From Candidatus Obscuribacter sp. (GTDB lineage Bacteria > Cyanobacteriota > Vampirovibrionia > Obscuribacterales > Obscuribacteraceae): DNA of 64,000 nucleotides. The DNA lies in contig JADJQZ010000001.1 of the NCBI GenBank assembly GCA_016712465.1, positions 4,278,001 to 4,342,000 on the forward strand, in the 5' to 3' direction. The position numbers were made by a program, and so were the translations under genes. The notes beneath the pieces are model-generated. The model worked only from the letters and a program-made list of their open reading frames with translations. It was not told the origin of the DNA and did not search any database. Of this stretch, positions 7,549-16,932 are shown one piece after another (the first letter of the stretch is position 1; the number at the start of each line of letters is the position of its first letter).

Positions 7549-9324
7549 ATGCAAAGGTTACCCCTCAATCCAGCCCTCGCCCTCCTGCTTCTCATCCAGG
7601 CAGCCCTTCCTTTGCAGGTTCCTTTGCAGGCTCAAGCGCAGGTTCAAGCGCAAGTTCAGGCTCAGGCTCAAGCGGAAACTCAGACGCAGTCGGGAACCCA
7701 AGCTTCAACGCCGGAGACGACGCCGCTGAGACCACCCATAAGCGACGGTAGCCCACAAACCCGGCAAGCGCCGCCGAGACCATCCCCCAATTCCACCCTT
7801 GAAGATCTCTATCCGGGCTCCTCATCCAGTCTTCCATACGACGCCAGTAAGCAAGATCCGGCTCTTTCAAAGAAACAGAACGAAGAGGCCACGCAGGTGC
7901 AAATTGCACCGGTGCCAATCTCCGAGTTACTCCCCATTGGCGGCGGCAAATTGCCCCCCATTCAGTTGGAAGCGTCTTTCAACGAGCCGGTTTCCCTCAA
8001 ACGGGTGCTGGAAATCACTCTGGAAAACAGCCTGCCTATTCGCATTTCGCAAGCCGGTTTCGAATCGCAGCGCTACCTTTACTACGGCGCCCTCGGTCGC
8101 TTCGTGCCCGACTTGATTCTCACCTACCGGGGTCAAAGGGTCGATACACCGACGGCGGCGCCCAACACCATCTTCACCACTTCCACCACGGTGCGCTATC
8201 CGGTTTTCCAGGGCGGGCGCATCATGTACGGCGCCCAGGCGGCGCTCTACCGCAGCCGGGCCGCTAAAAACGCCTATTCGGCTTCAGTCAACGACGCCCT
8301 CTTAGATGCCTACAAGAGTTACTATAACTTGCTTCTCAACCAGACCCTGCTGCAAATCAGGGTCAAGTCGGTGGAGCTTTCCCGCACCCAGCTCAAACTC
8401 AATGAGCAGTTAAAAAATGCCGGTGTAGGCACCAATTTTGCCATTTACCAGTCAAGAACCCAGCTGGCCCTCGATAAGCAAGCCCTTTTGCAGCAGCAGG
8501 TGCTGGTGCGTCAGGCGGCGCTAACTCTGGCCCGGGTCTTGAACACAAGCATGTTGATAAACTTCATTCCTCAGGAAACAGTGGTACGAGAGCTCAAGCT
8601 CATCGACCCGGATGTAAATGTAGACAACCTGGTGGCAACAACCCTCAAGCTGCGCCCCGAGCTGAAACAATATGAAAACCTGAGAATGGCTGCCAGCCGC
8701 AATATTCAAGTAGCCCAGGCGCCTCTCTACCCCACTTTCCAGTTTTTCACGTCCCTGACCGAATCCAAGAACAGTCGCAATTCAGGCGGTTCCGGCAGCC
8801 TGGCCGGCTCCACCGTGGTCATTCCCACAGGCTCATCAGGGGCCGGCATAGGCATCAGCGGAGCCGGAGCCCGCTCGGTCTCGGCCGGTTTCGACCTGAG
8901 CTGGTCGATTCCCAGCATGGGCATACCGGATACTTTCAACACACTTTCAGCCAGAGCCCTGGCCAGGCAAGCACTCTTGCAGGCCAATCAGCAGTACATA
9001 ACGGTCATGCAGGAGGTGCGCTCCTCCTACCTGAATATGCTCACGGCCAGAGAACAGGTGAAAGTGGCGGCGGAAGCCGTTGTTTCCGGTGCCGAGCAGT
9101 TGCGCCTGGCCAATCTAAGAGTCACCTACGGTCAGGGCATCAACCTTGAGCTGATCCAGGCTCAGCAAGCCTATGTAACCGCCCTCACCAACCATGTGCA
9201 GGCGGTCATCAACTACAACATCGCCCAGGCTCAACTCTTGCGCGATACCGGTCAGATATCCCTCGATAGCCTCACCCGGGAGGTGAACCGCCCCATCAGC
9301 CTGAAAGGCAACCCCAAACCCTGA
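7549..9324 (+). CDS. TolC-family outer membrane efflux protein
   Basis: The ATG at 7549 gives a classic signal peptide (MQRLPLNPALALLLLIQAALP); a TTG 15 nt upstream also keeps the frame. Mature residues begin with a low-complexity Gln/Ala stretch (QAQAQVQAQ) and a Pro/Ser-rich linker. The rest shows the two-fold helical repeat of TolC-like outer membrane factors: NSLPIRISQAGFESQ and later GQGINLELIQAQQAYVTAL. A Gly/Ser-rich insert (~residues 410-440) probably lies in a surface or periplasmic loop. It is first in an operon with the HlyD adaptor (24-nt gap) and a MacB-like ABC pair, so it is the outer membrane exit duct of a tripartite pump. Confidence 0.88.
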   Translation: MQRLPLNPALALLLLIQAALPLQVPLQAQAQVQAQVQAQAQAETQTQSGTQASTPETTPLRPPISDGSPQTRQAPPRPSPNSTLEDLYPGSSSSLPYDASKQDPALSKKQNEEATQVQIAPVPISELLPIGGGKLPPIQLEASFNEPVSLKRVLEITLENSLPIRISQAGFESQRYLYYGALGRFVPDLILTYRGQRVDTPTAAPNTIFTTSTTVRYPVFQGGRIMYGAQAALYRSRAAKNAYSASVNDALLDAYKSYYNLLLNQTLLQIRVKSVELSRTQLKLNEQLKNAGVGTNFAIYQSRTQLALDKQALLQQQVLVRQAALTLARVLNTSMLINFIPQETVVRELKLIDPDVNVDNLVATTLKLRPELKQYENLRMAASRNIQVAQAPLYPTFQFFTSLTESKNSRNSGGSGSLAGSTVVIPTGSSGAGIGISGAGARSVSAGFDLSWSIPSMGIPDTFNTLSARALARQALLQANQQYITVMQEVRSSYLNMLTAREQVKVAAEAVVSGAEQLRLANLRVTYGQGINLELIQAQQAYVTALTNHVQAVINYNIAQAQLLRDTGQISLDSLTREVNRPISLKGNPKP

Positions 9325-9348
9325 AGACGAATTTACAACTTTGTTAGT

Positions 9349-10881
9349 ATGCTTATTGATATGACAATCGCCCCACAGATTCAAAGAAAAGAACCTCGAC
9401 CGGTAAAAGGCAAAGTTAGAGCCGGGCTCATCGTATTGGCTCTACTGGGGCTTGGCGCCGGCGGCTACTACTACACTACAAGCAGCCAGAAAGCGGCTGA
9501 AACCGTGGAAGCACAGAAGAATCTCTTTGAAGTGAAAACCGGTAGAGCCAAAATTACAGTGCTGGCCACCGGCGTCATCAAACCAGACCGGGAAGTGAAA
9601 CTAAGCCCCAAGCAAACCGGCTTGCTGAAAGCCCTGCTGGTCAAGCAAGGGGACCGGGTGAAAGAAGGTCAACTGATAGCGGTGATGGACGACAGTAATT
9701 TACTTGGAGAGGTGGCGGCCGCTCGGGGAGCCTATCTGGCCAGCCTCGATAACGTCAATAAACTGAAGTCGGGAAACCGCCCCCAGGAAGTGGCCCAGGC
9801 TCGCTACCAGGAATTGAAGGCCAAAAATGCCGCCCGTCAGGCCAGGGAAAATATCCAGCGCCTGGAAGCCCAGGTGGAATCTCTCAAGATTCAATTGAAT
9901 CGCAATGAAACCTATGCCAAACGTCAGACCATGCTGGCAAAAGAAGGGGCTGTTTCTGATCAAGCCGGCATCGATGCCGATATGGCAGCCGATGTCACTC
10001 GCTCTCAGTTGAGGGCAGCCGTGCAAGAGAAGGAACAGGCGGAAGCGGCTCTGGCCCAGAGCCTGGCTGAGTTATCCGCCATCACCGAGCAGCACAATTT
10101 GATGCGCTCGGGCTTCCGTAAAGAAGACATAGCCGCCGCCGAGCATAATTCCATGCAAACCAGAGGGCAACTGATGCGCATGGAAAGCCTCTTGAACGAC
10201 ACCCGCATCAAGGCTCCCTTTGCCGGGGTAATCACTCAAAAATATGCCGATGCCGGAGCGATAGTGACGCCCACCACTTCTGCCGCCACCACCTCCGCCA
10301 CATCCAGTTCCATTGTGGCCCTGGCCGGCAAGCTGGAAATGGTGGCACAAGTATCCGAATCCAATCTGCCCAAGATTCAGATTGGACAACCGGTAGAAAT
10401 CACAGCTACGGCTTTTCCTGACCGCATTTTCCACGGCCGGGTAACGCAAATTGCACCGGCGGCCATAGTCACATCCAACGTCACCACCTTTGAAGTACAT
10501 GCCGAACCCATCGACGACAGCAAAGGCGACTTACTGGCAGGCATGAATGTGAGCGCCAAATTTATTGTCGGCGAACTGGAAAATGCCATGACCGTGCCAA
10601 CAGTCTGCGTCATCTCCCGCAAAGGACAGTCCGGGGTCTTCCTGCCGGACAAGAAAGGCGAGCCTGAATTCAAAGCTGTTAAAACCGGCCCTGCTGTAGG
10701 CAGAGACATTGTAATTTTGGAAGGACTTAAGCCCGGCGACAAAATCTTTCAAGGTCTCAGTCGCGAGCAACTGGCTAAAGAAGGTTATGGCGGTCGCATG
10801 CCCGGCGCCACCGGCGGTCCCGGCGCCTCGGCCATGCGCATGGGCGGCGGCAACCGCATGGGCAGAGGCATGGGCCCCTAG
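9349..10881 (+). CDS. HlyD/MacA-type periplasmic adaptor
   Basis: A 510-residue membrane fusion protein with one N-terminal membrane anchor (VRAGLIVLALLGLGAGG, ~residues 24-40). The first lipoyl half lies near VKQGDRVKEGQLIAVMDD. A long alpha-helical hairpin covers residues ~120-280, rich in Gln, Glu and Ala. The second lipoyl half is DTRIKAPFAGVITQKYADAGA, and beta-barrel and membrane-proximal domains follow. The extreme C-terminus is Gly/Met/Arg-rich (RMGGGNRMGRGMGP). It bridges the TolC-like protein and the MacB-like permease encoded on either side. The hairpin is longer than in E. coli MacA. Confidence 0.9.
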   Translation: MLIDMTIAPQIQRKEPRPVKGKVRAGLIVLALLGLGAGGYYYTTSSQKAAETVEAQKNLFEVKTGRAKITVLATGVIKPDREVKLSPKQTGLLKALLVKQGDRVKEGQLIAVMDDSNLLGEVAAARGAYLASLDNVNKLKSGNRPQEVAQARYQELKAKNAARQARENIQRLEAQVESLKIQLNRNETYAKRQTMLAKEGAVSDQAGIDADMAADVTRSQLRAAVQEKEQAEAALAQSLAELSAITEQHNLMRSGFRKEDIAAAEHNSMQTRGQLMRMESLLNDTRIKAPFAGVITQKYADAGAIVTPTTSAATTSATSSSIVALAGKLEMVAQVSESNLPKIQIGQPVEITATAFPDRIFHGRVTQIAPAAIVTSNVTTFEVHAEPIDDSKGDLLAGMNVSAKFIVGELENAMTVPTVCVISRKGQSGVFLPDKKGEPEFKAVKTGPAVGRDIVILEGLKPGDKIFQGLSREQLAKEGYGGRMPGATGGPGASAMRMGGGNRMGRGMGP

Positions 10882-10884
10882 TTT

Positions 10885-12111
10885 ATGAATCTGCGTGAAC
10901 TACTGGGCATAGCCTGGCAGGGCATCCTGAGCAATAAATTGCGCTCCGGGTTGACCGTGCTTGGTATCGTCATCGGTATCGCCTCCGTAATCACCCTTCT
11001 GGGCATCGGACAGGGGGCCAAACTGGAAGCAGAAAAGCAAGTGCAATCACTGGGCGTCAACCTCATTTATGTGCGTCCCGGTGCCGCCAACCTGTCGAGC
11101 ATCTCCCAGGGTCAGGGCTCCGCCGCCACCCTCACCTATGACGACGCCCAGGCCATACGCGAGAACTGCCCGGCGGTGGAAGACGTGGCCGCCCAATACA
11201 ACTCCGCCTTCCAGGTGCAACGCGGCGAGCAAAACACATCCACCTCGGTGGTGGCAACTGAACCCTCCTACACGGATATTCGCAATTTCTTCCCGGCCAA
11301 AGGGCGCTTCTTCAGCTTGAACGACTTAAAAGAAGCAGCCAGAGTTTGCGTACTGGGCGAAACCACGGCTAACAACCTTTTCTTTGACGAAAACCCTCTG
11401 CGCAAACAAGTCTTGATTCGGGGCGAACTCTTCGATGTAATCGGTGTGATGGAACACAAAGGCGTCACCCAGATGATGGACATGGACGACCAGATATTTA
11501 TTCCACTCTCCACAGGCTATGCCACTCTAGTAGGCTTGAACGCCGTCACCGGCAAGCAAGTAAAGAGCATTCTGGTGCGAGCCAAGGAAGGCGAAGACAT
11601 GCAAGCGCAGTTTCAGATTACCAATTTACTGAGGCTGCGTCACAATATTCAATCACCGGATGCCGACGACTTCACCCTGCGCACCCAGGCCGACATCATG
11701 CAAACCGCCCAGTCAATCACCGGTGTCTTCAGCCTTCTGCTAGGTGCCACCGCCGGTATCTCACTGCTGGTGGGAGGCATCGGCATCATGAATATTATGC
11801 TGGTGTCGGTGACGGAACGCACAAAGGAGATAGGCATACGCAAGGCTATCGGCGCCAAGTACTCGCAAATCTTAAGCCAGTTTGTCATCGAGGCCGTGGT
11901 CATGTCGGTTACCGGCGGCATCCTGGGGATTGGCGTGGGTCTGGCCGGCGCCTCCGCCCTAAGTCAGTTTGCCCAGTGGACAACGGTAGTGACACCATCA
12001 TCGGTGCTGCTTTCCTTTTTCGTATCTCTAGCCATCGGTCTTTTCTTCGGTATTTATCCAGCCAGGAAAGCGGCCAAACTCGACCCTATTGTAGCCCTGC
12101 GCTCAGAGTAA
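10885..12111 (+). CDS. MacB/FtsX-type ABC transporter permease
   Basis: A 408-residue permease. An N-terminal membrane span (LRSGLTVLGIVIGIASVITLLG) is followed by a large periplasmic MacB_PCD-like domain (~50-270). Three C-terminal spans in the FtsX arrangement follow, including GGIGIMNIMLVSVTERTKE and EIGIRKAIGAKYSQIL. Unlike E. coli MacB, the ATPase is not fused but encoded by the next gene, 3 nt downstream. Together they resemble macrolide / lipoprotein-type mechanotransmission exporters. Substrate unknown. Confidence 0.9.
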   Translation: MNLRELLGIAWQGILSNKLRSGLTVLGIVIGIASVITLLGIGQGAKLEAEKQVQSLGVNLIYVRPGAANLSSISQGQGSAATLTYDDAQAIRENCPAVEDVAAQYNSAFQVQRGEQNTSTSVVATEPSYTDIRNFFPAKGRFFSLNDLKEAARVCVLGETTANNLFFDENPLRKQVLIRGELFDVIGVMEHKGVTQMMDMDDQIFIPLSTGYATLVGLNAVTGKQVKSILVRAKEGEDMQAQFQITNLLRLRHNIQSPDADDFTLRTQADIMQTAQSITGVFSLLLGATAGISLLVGGIGIMNIMLVSVTERTKEIGIRKAIGAKYSQILSQFVIEAVVMSVTGGILGIGVGLAGASALSQFAQWTTVVTPSSVLLSFFVSLAIGLFFGIYPARKAAKLDPIVALRSE

Positions 12112-12114
12112 GTA

Positions 12115-12825
12115 ATGGCAAACGAAACCATCATCGAGCTGAAAGAGATAACCAGAAGCTACAACCTGGCAGCAGAACCGGTGCACGCCCTGCAAGGGGT
12201 CTCTCTCAGCATCAAGCAGGGGGAATATGTGGCCATCATGGGCACCTCCGGCTCCGGCAAGTCGACCTTAATGAACATCATCGGCTGCCTGGATAAACCC
12301 ACCAGCGGTACCTACATTCTCGATGGGCAGGATATAGTCGCCAGAAGCGACGACGAGTTGGCCACCATAAGAAATCGCACTATCGGTTTCGTCTTCCAGC
12401 AGTTCAATTTGCTGGCCAGTATGACCGCCCTGCAAAACGTCATGCTTCCTCTAGTTTACGCCGGCATTTCAGCCGGCGAACGAAAGGTGAAAGCTGAGCT
12501 GGCTTTGAAAGAACTGGGGCTGGAAGGGAGAATCAGTCACCGCCCCAACGAACTTTCCGGCGGGCAACAACAGCGGGTGGCCATCGCCCGGGCCATCGTC
12601 AATAATCCCCGTATTCTACTTGCCGACGAACCCACAGGGGCGCTGGACAGCACCACTTCAAGAGAAATCATGGGACTCTTCAACCGTCTGGTGGATGAGG
12701 GCATGACCGTCATCATCGTCACCCATGATCCGGAAACAGCCTCACATGCCCGCCGCGTCATCAAGGTAAGAGACGGCAAAATCCAGGAAGACAGCACCAG
12801 GGAAGCAAGACATGAAATCAACTAG
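12115..12825 (+). CDS. ABC transporter ATPase (MacB/LolD type)
   Basis: A 236-residue ATPase with Walker A GTSGSGKST (~44-52), Q-loop FQQFNLLASM, signature LSGGQQQRVAIARA, Walker B ILLADEPTGALD and H-loop VTHDPE. The LolD/MacB subgroup is indicated by LADEPTGALDS and the FNLL segment. It powers the adjacent permease. The last 14 nt overlap the start of the following secreted-protein gene, keeping the operon tightly coupled. Confidence 0.93.
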   Translation: MANETIIELKEITRSYNLAAEPVHALQGVSLSIKQGEYVAIMGTSGSGKSTLMNIIGCLDKPTSGTYILDGQDIVARSDDELATIRNRTIGFVFQQFNLLASMTALQNVMLPLVYAGISAGERKVKAELALKELGLEGRISHRPNELSGGQQQRVAIARAIVNNPRILLADEPTGALDSTTSREIMGLFNRLVDEGMTVIIVTHDPETASHARRVIKVRDGKIQEDSTREARHEIN

Positions 12826-13534
12826 ACTGGCACTGGCATTAATATCACTGGTGCTCTGGTGCGCCAGTGCAGCTCAGGCTCAGCCCCTGCAAGAAAGAGA
12901 AGACCCCCTCTCGCCGGAAGTGGAAGCAAAAGAGAAAAAAGCCCTCGATGCCACCTTCAATGCCGACGAGCTGTCAGGCTCGGCTTACGTGGAAGCCGGA
13001 CAAAAATCCATCTACGTCAAATTCGTCAGCAACTCCAAACGGGCCGTGCTGGTGGATGGAGACTCAGCAACGCTTGCAAACGTCAGAGCTGATGAAAATT
13101 CCCTGCACGGATATAAACGGGAAAGCGAGAATCCACTAATAAGTCGTAACCAGGTAATTAAGCCGCCGGCCAAAGTTAATGTACCTTCCGATCTGCTCTA
13201 TGTAGGCGGTTCGCTAGCCACCATAGGAGCGGGTCCGGTAGCTAAAGACTATTTAGATCGCAAACATGCCGACGCCGGTCTGTACTACGGAGCCGACCAA
13301 CAAAGGCGTGAGTTCGCCGGTATGCGCTTCGGCAAACGCCTCATCTTTCCAGGAGAAAGCAGCGCCGGCCGGCTCTATTTCAAGCATACGCCAAAGCCAG
13401 GCAGCCGCATTAGCTTTAAAATATTGAGCCATCCTGATGGTATCACCATTGGTGAAGTAGTTCTGCCTGTGGAGTCGCCGACAGGCAAACCATCAGCAGT
13501 GCCTCCAGCCAAGACAAGCAACGGTCTCAAATAA
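12812..13534 (+). CDS. secreted protein of unknown function in the efflux operon
   Basis: A 240-residue protein with a signal peptide (KSTRLALALISLVLWCASAAQAQ) and predicted periplasmic location. No family recognised. The mature part has beta-rich stretches (ISFKILSHPDGITIGEV) and a tract GGSLATIGAGPVAKDYL that could be membrane-associated. It begins inside the ATPase gene and ends right against the methyltransferase ATG, so it is co-transcribed with the efflux system and may act as an accessory factor. Confidence 0.7.
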   Translation: MKSTRLALALISLVLWCASAAQAQPLQEREDPLSPEVEAKEKKALDATFNADELSGSAYVEAGQKSIYVKFVSNSKRAVLVDGDSATLANVRADENSLHGYKRESENPLISRNQVIKPPAKVNVPSDLLYVGGSLATIGAGPVAKDYLDRKHADAGLYYGADQQRREFAGMRFGKRLIFPGESSAGRLYFKHTPKPGSRISFKILSHPDGITIGEVVLPVESPTGKPSAVPPAKTSNGLK

Positions 13535-14269
13535 ATGATTGATACTCATTACGAAAATCCCAGGCTGGCGGCGCTCTATGATCTGGATAGCGGCTGGTCG
13601 ATAGACAGAGACTTTTATCTAGCACTGGCTCACCAGGGTGGTCTGAAGGTTCTGGATCTGGGCTGCGGCACAGGACTTCTGGCCGATGCCTATGCCCGAA
13701 AGAAGAACACCGTCACCGGCGTAGATCCGGCGCAGGCCATGCTTGCCGTAGCCAGACAGAAACCATTTGGCGCTCAGATAGAATGGGTGCAGAGCCCGGC
13801 ACAAACCTATGACAGCCAAAAGCGCTTTGATTTGATCATCATGACCGGTCATGCCTTCCAGGTTTTACTGGAAGACAGCGATGTACTGGCAACTTTTGCC
13901 GTCATGAAGAAGCACCTTAAGCCTGGGGGTCTGATCGTCTTCGAATCACGCAACCCGTTAGTGAACTGGGCAAGCCGCTGGGACTACCAGATGGAACTGA
14001 CTCTCCCTTCTACAACAGTGTTAGAGTCAAGACACCTCCTGAGTATGGAGGGCAATCGCATGCGCTTTGAACTGCGCTATCAATTTCAAGACGGCGCCTG
14101 TGAAACTCTCTCTTCCATAAGCGAACTGCGCTTCTTCTCAAGAGAAGAAATCGAAGCACATCTGAAAGAATCGGGACTCTATGTCGAAACACTTCTGGGC
14201 GGCTGGAGAGGCGAGCCCTTTGACGAGAGCGATTCCGAGGAGATGATCTTCAAGGTGCGTGCAGCGTAA
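13535..14269 (+). CDS. class I SAM-dependent methyltransferase
   Basis: A 244-residue methyltransferase. Motif I is VLDLGCGTGLLADAYA (~residues 35-50), the acidic residue of motif II follows in TVTGVDPAQAML, and the post-I region is FDLIIMTGHAFQVL. It resembles small-molecule methyltransferases of the UbiE/CoQ-like superfamily; the substrate cannot be told. The ATG directly follows the stop of the secreted-protein gene with no gap, so it is the last gene of the efflux operon. Confidence 0.88.
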   Translation: MIDTHYENPRLAALYDLDSGWSIDRDFYLALAHQGGLKVLDLGCGTGLLADAYARKKNTVTGVDPAQAMLAVARQKPFGAQIEWVQSPAQTYDSQKRFDLIIMTGHAFQVLLEDSDVLATFAVMKKHLKPGGLIVFESRNPLVNWASRWDYQMELTLPSTTVLESRHLLSMEGNRMRFELRYQFQDGACETLSSISELRFFSREEIEAHLKESGLYVETLLGGWRGEPFDESDSEEMIFKVRAA

Positions 14270-14376
14270 CAAGGGAATGAGTTACTATCGGCGGCCTGCA
14301 ACAATTTAAACCTATTCGCTCCGAATCCTGCTGAATCCGATGAGGGTCTGACACCCACAAAGATTACAGGGCGCCC

Positions 14377-14410
14377 GGTGGGAAAATCCCACTTGCGGAA
14401 CTTTCCCACC
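14377..14410. promoter_or_regulatory. inverted repeat upstream of TA pair (putative operator)
   Basis: GGTGGGAAA (14377-14385) and TTTCCCACC (14402-14410) form a perfect 9-bp inverted repeat. A third half-site TCCCAC (14387-14392) pairs with the left arm to make the tight palindrome GTGGGAAAATCCCAC. The element ends 44 nt before the antitoxin ATG. It could be an operator bound by the antitoxin, or two alternative RNA hairpins; a terminator for the upstream operon is less likely because there is no T-run. Confidence 0.45.
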
Positions 14411-14454
14411 AGTTGTAGGATTATAGAAGGTTACCTCATGGGTCGAGCCCTGCT

Positions 14455-14739
14455 ATGACAAATTGGCAATACACCGGCAAAGAAACTGAGCCCGACAGTA
14501 AGCGACGGGTAAACCTCGGCTCAGCGGTGGTCACAGAAGCTGGGGTCAGGTACAGGATATTGAAAAACGAAATCGGTCAAATCCTACTCGACCCAGTCAA
14601 GTCTGTGCCGGCATATGAAGCATGGGTTTGGGAAAACCCCGATCGAATTGCCTCAATCAAGCGCGGCATTGCTGAAGCAGAAGCTGGAAAAGTAGCATCC
14701 ATAAATCTTCCAAACTTTGATGAAGACGAGGAAGCATAA
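14455..14739 (+). CDS. antitoxin of a RelE/ParE-type TA pair
   Basis: A 94-residue protein. The middle reads like an AbrB/SpoVT-type swapped-hairpin element (RRVNLGSAVV, VRYRILKNEIGQILLDP) followed by PAYEAWVWENPDRIASIKRG, a pattern common in antitoxins paired with RelE-like toxins. The C-terminus is acidic (FDEDEEA), suited to wrapping a basic toxin. The stop is directly followed by the toxin TTG. The inverted repeats upstream suit autoregulation. Confidence 0.72.
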   Translation: MTNWQYTGKETEPDSKRRVNLGSAVVTEAGVRYRILKNEIGQILLDPVKSVPAYEAWVWENPDRIASIKRGIAEAEAGKVASINLPNFDEDEEA

Positions 14740-15057
14740 TTGTCATTCGAGCTGATTTACACGGAAGAAGCACAGAAGCAGTTCGATGAACTTAGTAAAG
14801 ACAGAAACTTGCAAAAAAGATTCAGAGCGGTTGTTAAGGCACTCCGATTCTTAACAGACAATCCCGCGCATCCGTCTTTGAACACACACAAGTACGATTC
14901 CCTGAAAGGACCGGAAGGTGCCGAAGTATTTGAGGCATACGCTGAAAACAACACGCCGGCCGCCTACCGGATCTTCTGGAGCTACTACCCGCCGAAGTCC
15001 AGTGAAGAAGGTTCTATTGGCACCATTACCGTGCTCGCCATAACCCCTCACCCTTAA
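14740..15057 (+). CDS. RelE/ParE-family toxin
   Basis: A 105-residue protein starting with TTG immediately after the antitoxin stop. YTEEAQKQFDELSKD and the C-terminal block PAAYRIFWSYYP...ITVLAITPHP have the RelE/ParE fold pattern: N-terminal helical hairpin, then a beta-sheet with a terminal His-Pro. RelE members cleave ribosome-bound mRNA and ParE members poison gyrase; which applies here is unclear. Size is normal and there is no visible truncation. Confidence 0.75.
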   Translation: MSFELIYTEEAQKQFDELSKDRNLQKRFRAVVKALRFLTDNPAHPSLNTHKYDSLKGPEGAEVFEAYAENNTPAAYRIFWSYYPPKSSEEGSIGTITVLAITPHP

Positions 15058-15264
15058 CAAGGTCTGGTGAGACCCTTTTAGGCAAAACCTCAATGTAATA
15101 TCGCGAAGCGCAGCAAATCATCTACAGGAAAGAATAGGTTCTTCGCATGTGGGATCTTGCGAAGTCGTCCCAATACCTTTAGGATGATAAAAGCCAGACT
15201 GCCTGACGAACAGAGCCATCAAACTGCATTTAAACCAGCGAAAAAACGGAACGAGGAAGCATTC

Positions 15265-15645
15265 TTGATTGTGTATAGGTTCCTGCCATTAATGTGCTTT
15301 TGTTTGGTCGCATCTGAGGGGACTGGTGCGGCGCAGGGGTTGGTTGGCGCTAAAGACATTTGTTCACGCGGCTACGAGATTCCGAAGGTTATAGGCCGCA
15401 ATGACGCAGAACGCTGGGAGAATCTAGCCAAGATCGGGCCAAAACTAATCGGTATGACAAAAACGCAGCTAGAAGCGGCTATTGGGGTTGGCGATTTTAA
15501 CCCCAAGAAAGGCGAGCTGGCTTATGCATTAACTGAAGTAAACTCTAGTCGGGAAGGGTATGCCGCCACAATCGCAATTATGAGCTTAAAAAACGGAAAG
15601 GTAGTCAGGTTCTGCGTGTACTCAACCAATTGGAGCAAGCTATAA
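15265..15645 (+). CDS. small secreted protein, unknown function
   Basis: The frame is open from TTG 15157. The TTG at 15265 has GAGGAAG upstream and directly opens a signal-peptide-like stretch (LIVYRFLPLMCFCLVASEG), so that start is preferred; longer forms (TTG 15157, ATG 15184) cannot be excluded. The mature part has KIGPKLIGMTKTQLEAAIGVG and a beta-rich end, reminiscent of small BamE/SmpA-like envelope domains, but that is only a resemblance. It is convergent with and overlaps by 6 nt the minus-strand HExxH gene. Confidence 0.5.
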   Translation: MIVYRFLPLMCFCLVASEGTGAAQGLVGAKDICSRGYEIPKVIGRNDAERWENLAKIGPKLIGMTKTQLEAAIGVGDFNPKKGELAYALTEVNSSREGYAATIAIMSLKNGKVVRFCVYSTNWSKL

Positions 15646-16740
15646 ATCGGATCTGTAATGCCCGGCAGCCTGCCATTTCTTCATCAGGGCTTCCACAGCT
15701 TGTTTGTTAATCAAGAAGTCTTTGACATACTCTGGATATGCCATTGCAAAAGTCTCTCTGTATGAAGGCTTGTGATTTGCCGGTCTGGCATCCAGCAGAA
15801 ACTGATAAAGTCCTTCTCGTCCTCTTTTGGCGTATAGGTCTTCAAGATTGACCAGATGCTCTCTTTCTGGCGCGGGTTCTTGCTCAAAGTAAACCGGTCT
15901 TGCACCTTTTGCACCTAGCTCTTTACCGATTTCGATTTCATGAAGGATTGCCTCCACCTCGCCATCGACCTTGATTCTGACATACTCATTATTTGAAACG
16001 GGTTTCTCACCATATAGCTTGCTAAGAAACTGATGCGAAGCGTGATATGCCTCATGCCCAGCATTCTGCAAATACTTGAGAGGATCTTTGTTTGGGTGCA
16101 CTACCAGAGTATTCTCACTGTTGTTATACTCGGAGTTCCTTGCCCAGCGGTCGATTCTGATTTTCAATTTGTCAGCCCAAGGAATGGCAAACATCCTGTC
16201 TACAATTGCCTCCAAAGTTGGCGAATTCCCCGGCTCGCCTGGCTTAAGAGCCTTCGATTGGTTGTATGCATCGGCCAAAGATGAGCTGTACTTGTGGAAG
16301 AAATCATTTAATGAGATGTCCTTTCCTTCAGGAGCCTTAGGCTTTCCGCTTGTTTTTTCGTCAGCGCCGAGAGACTTTTCAATACCTTTGAGCAAGCTTG
16401 TCAAGTCACGCTGCGCGTCATTCAAATCATACGCAACCTGTGGCAATCGCTTGCTCTTAATAAAGGCATCTTCGTGACCTGGCCTAGTGCGGCTAACAAT
16501 GACATCACCCTCGACGAGTTCAATGCTCTTACTTTGATCAGCAAGACTTTCTCCGCTGACGCCAACCTGGTAGTGGCGTAAACTTCCGTCCGGCTGATTT
16601 AAATTTAGCGCTCTGGCTGCCTCAACCTGTTCGCTCGATGCATTGCGAACCATTTGTCCATCACTATTATCTAATTCTTTACGCCAGCAAGTCTTGTCCC
16701 AGTCATTTACAGACTTGTCGCTATTCTCATCAATAGACAT
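15640..16740 (-). CDS. HExxH-motif protein (putative metallopeptidase)
   Basis: About 366 residues from ATG 16740 (MSIDENSDKS); an in-frame extension to 16794 is poor in character. No signal peptide. The centre contains NAGHEAYHASHQFL, an HExxH motif, followed ~25 residues later by VDGEVEAILHEIE, where a Glu could be the third zinc ligand. The N-terminal half is hydrophilic, with a predicted phosphatase- or toxin-like spacer but no known domain. The C-terminus ends in a basic, aromatic stretch. It is divergent from the 16933 gene, which faintly resembles immunity proteins. Peptidase activity is an inference. Confidence 0.62.
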   Translation of the reverse strand: MSIDENSDKSVNDWDKTCWRKELDNSDGQMVRNASSEQVEAARALNLNQPDGSLRHYQVGVSGESLADQSKSIELVEGDVIVSRTRPGHEDAFIKSKRLPQVAYDLNDAQRDLTSLLKGIEKSLGADEKTSGKPKAPEGKDISLNDFFHKYSSSLADAYNQSKALKPGEPGNSPTLEAIVDRMFAIPWADKLKIRIDRWARNSEYNNSENTLVVHPNKDPLKYLQNAGHEAYHASHQFLSKLYGEKPVSNNEYVRIKVDGEVEAILHEIEIGKELGAKGARPVYFEQEPAPEREHLVNLEDLYAKRGREGLYQFLLDARPANHKPSYRETFAMAYPEYVKDFLINKQAVEALMKKWQAAGHYRSDL

Positions 16741-16932
16741 GTGATAGCGCCTCCGAGCACAATACAGTCTATACCCCGAAATTACCGAAGGCAAACAGAA
16801 CCGCGCGAAAGATAAGAGTCACAGCCACTCTTAGAACAGTAATGTCCATCTAAAGAGGAGTGTAGCCGCAGTGCGCATGGGAAAGAAGATTTGCTATAGT
16901 CTTGGGCGCTAAGGAAAGGCAAGCGGACAGAC

